Assembly (NCBI RefSeq): GCF_905220365.1 | Contig: NC_061146.1 | Span: 8,559,538-8,623,537 of the forward strand | Direction: 5' to 3' | DNA from: Vanessa cardui | Taxonomy: Eukaryota > Arthropoda > Insecta > Lepidoptera > Nymphalidae | DNA: 64,000 nucleotides | Part shown: one piece after another, positions 44,576 through 56,100 of the stretch | Layout of the letters: each line of letters begins with the position of its first letter | Numbering within the stretch: the stretch's first letter is position 1 | The notes under the pieces: model-generated | What the model was told of the DNA's origin: nothing | Databases searched by the model: none | Seen by the model: only the letters and a program-made list of their open reading frames with translations | Program-made: the position numbers and the translations under genes

Positions 44576-44769
44576 TTTTCCTAGTACTTAAAATTCAGTT
44601 CGACCCACTGGGCCTCGGAATATTTCCAGTGACGTCATCAGCAAATTATACATACAGTATTGAATATTTATTAATGCTATAAATTTTGATCGCACCTTCA
44701 TTCTCATTGTAACTCGGGTACAATGACTTCAATCTGTTTATTCTTTAAAATTATATCAATATTTGAGTT

Positions 44770-45002
44770 AAATCCTGTTGACTTCCAACCAGGATAATAT
44801 ATTAATTTAAATAATTGTATTTAACTAACTTGACTTTGTATTTTTTAAAAAGTTAAAAAAGAGTAACTACTGAGTTCCTTGCCGGTTCTTCTCGGTAGAA
44901 TCTACTTTCCGAACCGGTGGTAGCTTCACTTAATTGTAAAATGACGATTCAAAAGTGCTTGTAAGGGCCTACTTAAATAAAGTTTATTTTGATTTGATTT
45001 GA
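44770..45002 (+). mobile_element. LINE-D 3' tail
   Basis: CTGTTGACTTCCAACCAGGA, CCGGTTCTTCTCGGTAGAAT, CCGAACCGGTGGTAGCTTCA and TTTATTTTGATTTGATTTGA. Confidence 0.88.
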
Positions 45003-45867
45003 TGTATAAATATCGTATGTAGTCCATTATATGACGACAAGTCTTGGGATCAAATCCTGCATCGGACAAAAGAATTAAATTCTTATTACTCAAATTTGGA
45101 ATCCGGAATCTGGAAAATGTGTCACTTGCCCAGAATTGATCGCGCAATCCGTTAACATTCAAACGATGTATAGATCTCAAATGTAGATTCTAATAAAAAC
45201 CGATAAGAAACTGAGTAACAGTTTTTTGTAAGGGAAATACTTATTAAACCGTCATCTCTCTCATATCCTTTGATCTACACCGTTGTGTGAAAGAGACAGC
45301 TATAAAGTCGCAAATTGTTTGCTATTTTTATGAAGCCGTATCCAATTTTTTTTTTTAATAAAGAAGTAATTCCAATTTTTATTCTTTTTCATGATAACTT
45401 AATAATAATCAGGCTAGCTATACAAAAATGAATCTTATACCTATTGATATAATGCTTAGATCATTTACGTAAGCCAGTGACTAATGATATGATTTCGTGT
45501 AGTTTCTCCCGCGCATCTAACCTTCGCTAGAGCAAATATTTACTTCCGATATAGTCACGCGATAACTATAAACAGGTATTCCATAATATTTTAAAAAAAC
45601 ATACAGTTAAAATCACTTCGTAACATTTTCAACAACAGTTCAATCATGAGCAGTGTGAAAAATACGAGTGTTTTATTGTGATTCTCGATAACATTAAAAA
45701 AATAATATATAGAGATATGTAAGTTATATGTTGTGAAGTTCAATTATGTGGAAAGGATTCCCAAGTTTATGTCTGAAAGGTAATGCTCTATAATATGTAT
45801 GTAATTAACAAATTAGGTTTAGTATTGTTAGGTTACTTCAGTTGTCAAGTTACGACTTTACTTGGTG
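45003..45867. other. Intergenic, nothing recognised
   Basis: No supported gene or repeat. Confidence 0.4.
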
Positions 45868-46148
45868 ATAGGGCATTGTGCAAGTCCGTCTGGGTAGGTA
45901 CCACCCACTCATCAGTTATTCTACCGCCAAATAACAGTGCTCGGTATTGTTGTGTTCCGGTTTGAAAGGTGAGTGGCCAATGTAACTACAGACACAAGGG
46001 ACATAACATCTTAGTTCCCAAGGTTGGTGGCACATTGACGATGTAAAGAATAGTTAATATTTCATACAGTGTCATTGTCTATGGGTGATGATGACCACTT
46101 ACCACCAGGTGGCCCATATGCTCGTCCGCCAACCTATATCATAAAAAA
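45868..46148 (-). mobile_element. REP-C, full copy
   Basis: Reverse orientation from GCAAGTCCGTCTGGGTAGGT to GCTCGTCCGCCAACCTATAT. First of two same-direction copies 140 bp apart upstream of the TRPA gene. Confidence 0.9.
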
Positions 46149-46287
46149 AAAATCAGTAAAATGTCTGGAGTGTAGACGTTATTGATTACAATTTATCGTA
46201 AAGCGCGTAAGGCTTGTTATTTTTCGTTGGATTTCCCATCGCATTGATTATGAGAATGTGGGTATAGATAATGCACTAAAAATCATG

Positions 46288-46568
46288 GTTTACTTGGTGG
46301 TAGTTGTGCAAACCCGTCTGGGTAGCTACTAATCATCAGATATTCTACTGCCAAACAACATTACTTGGTATTGTTGTGTTCCGGTTTGAAGGGTGAGTGA
46401 GCCAGTGTAACTACAGGCACAAGGAATCTTAGTTCCCAAAGTTGGTGGTGAATTGGCGATGAACGGAATGCTTAATGTCTGCTACAGCGCCATTATTTGT
46501 GGGCGGTGTTGACCACTTACCATCAGGTGGCCCATATGCTCGCCCGCCAACGAATAGCATAAAAAATA
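46288..46568 (-). mobile_element. REP-C, second copy in the pair
   Basis: GTGGTAGTTGTGCAAACCCG to GCTCGCCCGCCAACGAATAG. It differs from its neighbour at many positions, so it is a separate insertion rather than a recent duplication. Confidence 0.88.
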
Positions 46569-46594
46569 TGGATTTAGAAAATCTGCCTTAATTA

Positions 46595-46650
46595 TACGAT
46601 CTCCTTGGTCGAGTAGTGTGTATACCGGTTTTCATGGGTACACCACTTCT
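46595..46650 (+). mobile_element. SINE-B head fragment
   Basis: CGATCTCCTTGGTCGAGTAG and TGTGTATACCGGTTTTCATG, then broken off. Confidence 0.6.
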
Positions 46651-47152
46651 TCCTCTCGATTTTTAATCGTGAAAGAATAACGCTGAAACGAATTTGGTGA
46701 AATTTATTATGAAACCCTAAAGCACGAGCGAAGACACGAGTGTGTTTTGAAGCATTACCAAAAATCGATAAAATTATTCGGTTAATATTTTGATTGATTT
46801 TAAACGATTATTAAAAACCAATAAGAACCAAGAACATCGTTCTACATTTGTTCTCCAAATTTAATGAAAAAAGTGAATGTAATGTATATCGTATTTAATA
46901 ACCTCAACTTTGAAATATGAGTAATATTTGCACATATATGATTGATAAATGTTTATTATTTCGTTAATACATATTGTACAATATAATATTGCATGGTCAG
47001 ATTACCCGTTAATAGTAGAACAATAGCCAAGATAATTTTGAATCTTAAAAAATATATCGATTTCATCTGACAGCTAACTAAAACCGCGCGTGCTCATTGG
47101 TTAAAACAAATCGCGCTCCTCTTTTTTCTGTTTCATACTTCCGTCCCTTTTC
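46651..47152. other. Upstream region of the TRPA gene
   Basis: Repeat-free for 500 bp before the first in-frame ATG. It presumably holds 5' untranslated sequence or an intron, depending on which start is used. No convincing TATA box or initiator could be fixed. Confidence 0.35.
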
Positions 47153-50100
47153 ATGAAATCTGTTACAGTTTGCGAGAAAGTGAGAGGCAAGATGTTCATG
47201 ACCATAATTGATATTATTTCAGATGTAGAGAAAGGTATACCAGAAGAAGATGAGAACTCCACGCCACTGCTGTGCCCCAAGGTCAGCGGCAGATTGCGAC
47301 CGGTCAGACCACAGAAACCCCGCGTAAAAGACAATGGGACTTTGTGAGTATCGAAACTAATATGCTTTTAAAAATATCTTTTGAAGTGAAACTTCTCTAA
47401 AAGCAAAAAGGCATACAAATAATCTATTTGAATTGCACTTATAACTTTTAGTATACCTGGTACTTTATTGGACCAAAATTCTTATAATGAAACTGGTATA
47501 AATTGTCACGTTATAAAAGCTTTCTGCCCCTCCTAGGGGACTCCTTACCCTTCCTAAAGTTCCTGCCTTTGGAGACCTTTCCCTGTCTCTCTCTTTTATT
47601 TGACACGATGTCATATCACATCACATCATCATTATTTGTAAGAATCTCACTGAGCTGACATAATCCATATTGGTTAGAACACGTTTTAGAATACCTCTAC
47701 TCATTCTTACAACAACAACAACATATGTAAATTCCCACTGTTGGGCTAAAGGCCTCCTCTCCCTTTGAGGAGAAGGTTTGGAACATATTCCACCACGCTG
47801 TTCCAATGCGGGTTAGTGGAATACACATGTGGCAGAATTTGTATGAAATTTGTCACATGCAGGTTTCCCCACGATGTTTGCCTTCACCGCTGAGCACGAG
47901 ATGAATTATAAAGACAAATTAAGCACATGAATTAGCGGTGCTTGCCTGGGTTTGAACCCGCAATCATCGGTTAAGATGCATGCGTTCTTAACCACTGGGC
48001 CATCTCGACTCATTCCTATAAAATTATTATACATATATTAGTAAGAGCCGTGATGTCCTAGTAAACAGAGCGCGTGCATCTTAACCGAGAGTTGCCGGTT
48101 CAAACTCAACTTCACTGAATTTTCATTTGTGTTTATAATTCATCTCGTGTTCTGTGAAGGTAAACATCGTTTGAAACCTGCATGTGTTCAACGAAACTCT
48201 GCCATATGAGTATCCACTAACCAGCATTGTATCGTGGCGGAATAAACTCCGAACCTTCTATTCAAAGACTAGAGACAAGATTAGAGACTTGGAGACATGA
48301 GCCCAACAGTAGGAAAGTTAAAGGATGTTGATTTTCTTCATTTTTAAAGAATTTATTTATCAAAAAGAAAAACAAACTTTCAGACCACCCTCCCGTAATT
48401 CTCCTTTAAAAAAGCTGACATTGGAACCGCCGTCAGTGATATCGACACCGGACGACACGCCAGCCCCAGACACAGCCGAGTGGCCCAAGAAATGGAGACG
48501 AAGTGACAGGAGACTCAGGCGACTCAACACTGAGCTACTGGAAGCAATCGAGGCTCATAATGTGGAAGAAGTCGAAAGGTAAAAAAATACTATTGGACAT
48601 TCTAACAAACAACAATACTTAGTATGTTTGTGTTCAGTGGATGGATGAATGGGCTGCATGATACTACGTATTCACCACACTGGCGTCTTTTAAATTTCTA
48701 CCATTCCTAACATGGTAACTTTGCCACAAAGTTTGGCAACTAATATCTTCTGTCTCTTGTGCCTGTATTTACACTGGTTCTTTCAACCATCAAATCGGAA
48801 CACTATAGTGCCATAAACCAACCCAAATCGACTTACACAATGCACCACCAAGTAGAGGTCAAATTAGAATGCCGATTTATATAGACGTTGGTGATCACTT
48901 ACCCCCAGCTATAACATTTGCTCTCTAACCTATGTGTACACTGACCTAATTAGTATATAATAAATAATTCAGGTTGCTGAGAGCCGGCGCAAACGCAAAC
49001 GCAACATGTCGTCTCGACCTGGTATCAGCGTGCCACATAGCAGCCCTAGAAGGAGGCGATGCCTTGGAACTTCTCGTCAAGTATGGTGCTGAGAAACATA
49101 GACACGATCGGCTTGGCCGAACACCGCTTCACTTAGCCGCTTATGCTGGTAACGCGAGGCAGATGGCGGTGCTATTGGATTTTCCTGAAGGTATGTCCAT
49201 AAGTTTAAGAACAATTATGTCACGGGGTATAGTTCATACTTGAGACAAGAATCAGATAATTGTTATACTATAATTATATAATTGTATATAACCTCGTTAG
49301 TTATATAATAATATAATTGTATATAACCTACATAACATGCAATTCATCATTGTAATATGACGATTCAAAAGTTCTTTTATGAACCTATTTGAATACAGAA
49401 TATTTTGATTTTAAAACCGCTTCCGAACTCAAAACACTACCTTATTTCGAAGGCTTATTCAACAGGAATGGATCTTTATTCTAAGTACATTAAATGCCAT
49501 TCTAATCCTCAATTTGTAAATTAAAAACCAATAAAATGTTCAAAAATTTTGATCTGAAATAGAAGTCATAAAAGAAAAAGATGACTACAAAGTGTTTATT
49601 GAAAATTCACATCTTAATACGTATCACATTTTAAAATTTCTCATGATACTTATATTTAAACGCTTCAACCCATAGAAGTTATATCAACGTACGTGTCTGT
49701 CTGTATGCGTTCACGAATTGAAAACGCGTTTACGCCAGACAGACAAACACAACAGAAAACGATACATAACATGTATTCTAAAAACACAATAAGGCAGTTA
49801 GTTTGTACAGTACGACACAACTTAGATGTCGCATCGGCAAAATTCGTAAAACCGATCACATCCGAATTAAGTACGCTATCCCAAATTATCAAAATGTATT
49901 TCTCATTCGAATATGATCTTTACACAAACGTAATAACTTGTAATATCATATGATCTAATATATCCGTCAATTTGACGCGTCGATTTACATGCACTTGCTT
50001 TGTCTGACGCGCGAATCTATAGCTATTTCTATTGGTCGTGTAAATCGGCAGTAATCGGATTTATTTTCATTCCATTGCATTTTCCGATGTTACATCTAAT

Positions 50101-53100
50101 TTGTGTCCTACTATACCTTTTTTGCCTTTACTTCAAAACGACTACAACAAAATGCATTATTTACACACGCATACAATTTATAATACAGAAGAAAATATTA
50201 TGATTTTTAAGTACAGCAAAATATTTTTGGGAATGGCGGTAAATGTCTTCATGTGTTCATAATGTTTTCAACTGCGTCTCATGACGACGATCAAATGGAA
50301 TTCGTGATCAGGCGCCACCACAGCCTCCGACTTCCTCGACACCAGACGCAAGACCACTAATTCATCTGTTACATCCTGCAAACATTGTAGACAAATTTAA
50401 GACGACATTGTTTGAATCTAACAAATCTTCGTCACGAAACAAATATCTAAAGTGATCTATTGGTACTGGTGGTCTCAGCTCTACCTAAATATAGAGCTGA
50501 GATGGCCCAGTGGTTAGAACGCGTGCATCTTAACCGATGATTGTGAGTTCAAACCCAGCAAGCACCACTGTTTATATGTGCTTAATTTGTGTTTATAATT
50601 CATCTCGTGCTCGGCGGTGAAGGAAAACATCGTAAGGAAACCTGCATATGTCTAATTTCATCGAAATTCTGCCACATGTGCATTACACCATCACTCCTTA
50701 ATGGAAGATGAGGCCTTATCCCAGCAGTAGGAAATTTACTTTTTTTACCTAAATATATATAGATATATAAGTCGTCGATTTCGAATAATTATTAACTCAG
50801 ATGATTTTGTTGTATCATTGGGGTGTGAAGACTGTGAAATAATAAGTCACGTGATCGAAATCGTTTAAAGGGGCAACTGTCACATTCTTTAAATTTTAGA
50901 GCGGTGAGCCCCAAGCTATATTTTATTAAAGAGAGCGATACAGTATGGACTTTCCAAGCGGGACCGCTGGGTCACGCAAATTTTATAATTACTGCTAAAA
51001 TAACATAATTTATTCCTACATAAAATACAAGAATTGACATATTGTCATACTATATCTTTGTTATTTAATTGCCTAATACCTACGCCATGAACCGTGAACC
51101 AGAAGCTTCTCACCGTCTTATATTACATATATAGGTCCTGTGCCTGCCTGCCTATAATTAAATAAATATATAATTAAGTTAAATCTTACGATTTCTTTCA
51201 ATGCATTGGATGCGTGATGTGACAAATTCCTCATATGGGTTGAGTACGTGGCCGCTGTCAAACTGTCCAGCGTTGTTGTTTCCGGAAAACCTACATCAGA
51301 CGTTAAGATCAAATTGCATAATAATACTTTATTATTATCCACTAACGACCCGCCGCTTTGCACGTATGCAATACTGATAATATACTACAGACTTTTTTCT
51401 CTTTCTCTACTATATTGTCCATCTATTATATACAAAAACCTTCCTCTCGTATAACTTTGTCTATTAAAAAAAAACCGCATTAAAATCCGACTTTGTTTAA
51501 TGCTAAGAGACTGAACTAATGTCAGTAGTCCTTCACTTAACATTATTACAAATTATACTAATTAATAAATTTGTTATTTACAAAAATAAATTAAAGCTCC
51601 ATGGGAAATATGTTAAGTATTTGTGACGTACGGAATATAAAACTGCTAAATAGGATCTTTATTTCTTTTCAAGGTTTAACATAGCGTACTAACCTTCACA
51701 GTTAACTATGATTGAACCGACTACATTGCCGTTTTCGTTAATTCTCGTCATTGTGTTCGTCGCCAGCGGTCCCTTTGATAAAACAGAGAAATAGGTTTGT
51801 AAATTGGTGGTAGGGCTTTGTGCAAGCCCGTCTGGTTAGGTACCACCCCTACTCATCAGATATTCTACCGCCAAATAACAGTACTCAGTATTGTTGTGTT
51901 CCGGTTTGAAGGGTAAGTGAGCCAGTGTAACTACAGGCACGAGGGACATAATATCTTAGTTCCCAGGGTTGGTGGCACATTGACGATGTAAGGAATAGTT
52001 AATATTTCTTACAGCGTCATTGTCTATAGATGATAGTGACCACTTATCATCAGGTGGCCCATATGCTCGTCCGCCAACCTTTATCATAAAAAAACTTGTA
52101 TATGTTACATTGATGCAAATTATGCATAAACATTTATACTGTCATGAAGAATATGATAAAATAAAAAAAAAACTGTTTAAGGGACTATTGCTGGATCTGT
52201 ATCTTCTGTTTGAAGGTTTCCTTGTAAAGAGCTTCTGTTTAAGTGTGTGTTCTAATGTGAGATTTTTTCCACCAGAATGCTCGAGTGCCGTAAACACGTA
52301 TTGATAATTTCATTTTTTTAATTATATTATTAGGTGATAACATCACAGATATAGCACGATACAACTTAAATGATGCATAGGGAAAAAATCGTAAAACCGA
52401 TCACATACGAATTAAGTACGCTACCCTAAATTATCAATATTTATTTCTTATGTGAATATGATCTTTACACAAACGTAAAAACTTGTAATATTATGACCTA
52501 ATATATTCGTCAATTTGATACGTCGATTTACATGCACTTACTTTCTCGGGTTACTAACTATTTCTAGTAGTTGTATGAATCGGTAGTAATCGGTTTGAAT
52601 TAATGGCAATTTCTATAATGGCATAATATTATACAAACAATTTGCCATTATCGAAAGAAAGTGGACAAGAACAGAAAAGCTGTGAACAGATCGTTGGAAA
52701 CAAGGAGAGCGACAGTATTAAGTTGTTTTGCAATTCGGCTTCTTAATTAAAGTGAAGGATAAAAGTTTTAGAGGCCAATAACGTTTTACAATTTAAAATT
52801 TACGACTCACTTAAACCACGAGATGCGTTACACTTTTAGGGATACTTACCATAAAATTCTGGGCTATTTCCATGATTTAGTGTAAGAAAGCTCTAAAAGA
52901 CTTATAAAAGCTGCGGCTTTTATGAAAATTCTCCGTAATTTATGTAAATAAATGTATTCCTCTGCGTCAATCAAGTGTCAAAAATTAATCATAAAATTAT
53001 GATTAATAACGTTCTAACATAGCCAGTCCTTTAATTATGGTAATCAGAGACATTCCTGATTAATTAAATGGTAGAATACGTCATTATTTACATCGATTTT

Positions 53101-56100
53101 TGTGTATCACTGAACATATATTAATAGAACATTTACCTGATGAAAAAAAACTAAAATTTCTCTGATGATTACATTATATACACTTTCTTCCTCGTTTTTC
53201 CGGTGGCTAGATATAACGCCGCAGATCACGAGGTGCAAGGTTCTAACCCCAAATCGAACCTTTAAAAAGTGACAAAATATTCCGTTAAAGATTTTCCCCA
53301 ACAGTTTGAAATTTAAAAGTTGGTTTACTGCCGCAAGCACGTAAAAAATGTAGTCCTTCAACTATTTCCGGTCTTATAGATTTGCTGTATTAATTAAATA
53401 TTTTTATTTTAGATATGCAAAGGCGCGTAGGCAGCGACGATATGTCATCAGAAGCTGAAGAAGACGTTAAGAAAATAAGCAAACTCACCAAAGAAATGGT
53501 CAATATGCGCTGTGACTTAGGCGATGTGGACATCGTACTACCCAAGGCCTGGAAGGACAACATCGATCACAATTGTATGGATATCAAAGGGACGGTGAGT
53601 TAACAATAATAACTATACAACAACAACGGACTGTAAATTTCCCACTGCTGGGCCTCCTTTCCCTTTGAGGAAAAGGTGCGGAACATATTCCACGACGCTG
53701 TTCCAATGCGGATTGGTGGAATGCACATGTGGGAGAATTTCTATGAAATTAGACACATGCAGGTTTCCTCACGATAATTTCCTTCGCAGCCGAGCACAAG
53801 ATGAAATATAATATCTATGCCATAGTAAAATAAGCAGTTGGCAATTAACATTTTACCCAACATTTTGAACTTAAAATGAATCTTTACCTCTGGGTAAGCG
53901 ATCATTACCAAGAGGTAAGGTATCATTAATCACTTATGAATGAGATGTTCCAAGTGTTACTGACTTACTCAATTTACAAACTGAAGCATAACAGTACTTT
54001 TATGTTAATAAGTATTGCTGTTTGGGACTAGATCATGATATTAGTGGGTGGTACCTACACATATTATCTGGCATATACAAAGCCTCTAAACATTCCTTAT
54101 ATATATCCTCCTCCTTTATTAACTACAAAAGTATTTTATTTTTTATTTATTTATTTGAATGGCACATCAACAGTACATACATTAAACACTTAAAACTAAA
54201 CATATAAAACTAACACTTATCTGATGTATGTACCAATTACAGACGTACACAGCACTGCTGAAGATTACTGTCTAGCTGGTTAATAATAATACTTAACTTT
54301 TGAGATTACAAAAATATTACAAAAATAAAATAAAGATAGGTAACAAAAGAATTTTCAAATACAAAAATATTACGAAAAAAATACAGATAACAAGCAAAAT
54401 AAACTAACTAACTACTTCAGCTAAAAAATAATTAAATAAAAATAAATTTCTAATTTCAGTTACCATTATTACAACCTGGCTGGACACCTCTCCACGTCGC
54501 CGCGTCCTGCGCCCGCAGACATTGTACTAGATTACTGTTAGCAGCTGGTGCTGACCCTAATGTTCTTGACCTCAAGGGCCAAAGCCCTTTGGACGTAGCT
54601 GGCCTAGCACACTATCACGATAAAGACATCAACCCTTCAAAGTAAATATATCTTGGAAAATTATAACTACAATATTCAGATTTACGTGAATTTCTGTAAT
54701 AGAAACTATTTATATATTTTTAGTTTTACAGAGGTTGTCAAAATGCTTCTAAACGCTGGTAGCCAATTTAATAGCATGAAGGGCAGTGGTTTCGATGTGG
54801 ATACACCTTTACATATCGCTGCTGAGTTAGGTAATATCGATTGCATTAAGGAACTCTTGGATGCTGGCGTATCAATAACATGTCTGAATTCTTCTGGACA
54901 AACGCCTTTACATGTGTGTGTCAAGAACGAATTGGAAGAACCATTGCAGGTATGTAAGAAATAATTTTAGGAACGTGAAAGTATTTAAGAATTTATAATA
55001 ATAATTGTAACTTGGTTCCAGATTTTAGCCAATTATGCAACGAAGGATATTAATCCTTTAACAGCGATGGTAGATGTTAAAGACAAGGATGGATATACTG
55101 TTTTACAAGCAGCTGTCAGGGCAGCGTGGGTGCCAGGTGTATGCATCGCTTTAGAATCAGGAGCTGATGTAACGATGAAGGTAGTTTATTTTCTTATAAC
55201 TTGATTTAAAGTTACATGTTTGAAATCATATAGTAAAAATTGAATTAAAAAATATCAATTAGCTTTATCTGTCTCGAGGCATTTATTTAAAGATTTTTAT
55301 TGAACATTCTTATTTAGCTTCAGAAAAAATGTCTAATATATGCTCCGGATGCATTGTTAAATTTAATTTCTTTAAGTTAACTATTTTTATGCTTATTCTA
55401 CGATCGTTATATTATTTTACGAATAATAACATCTTATTTTAATAATACAGGCAAATGATGGTGAAACTCCAATACATTCAGCTGCAACCCTTGGAAATTT
55501 AGATGTCCTTAATGAAATACTCAGTTTGGCAAAGCAGAAAAATTTCATTGATTATCAAAACGACGAAGGAGAGACACCTTTAATGAAAGCTATAGTAAAT
55601 GGACATTTAAATTGTGTACAAGCTATCCTTAATGATGGAGCATCAATCAAAATAACTATGCCGGGTGATGTAAACGTATTACACATAGCAGCTGAATACG
55701 GACACATAGATATATTAAAATTTTTAATCGAATATGACGACAAAGCAACAGAGGAAATGATAAATGCTTTAACTTCTCCAGACAGAAGAGGATTTGGTCC
55801 AATACACTTCTCAGTATTTAATAACAATACTGAATGCTTAAATTACCTAATATCCAAAAATGCAGATATACGATTAAGAACAACATCGAGTCCTCATAAG
55901 TCATCGACCCCTTTACATTTAGCAGCGATGAAAAATTATGACGAAATAGCAAAAATTATTTTAAGCAATGACAGAACTACTCTTCATGAAGTTAATAGTC
56001 TTGGTTGGTATCCTTTGCACACTGCTGGTCACCATGGCAGTAGAGATCTCGTAACGCTACTTTTGCAAGAAGGAGCCGATCTGTCTGGATACACTGATGG

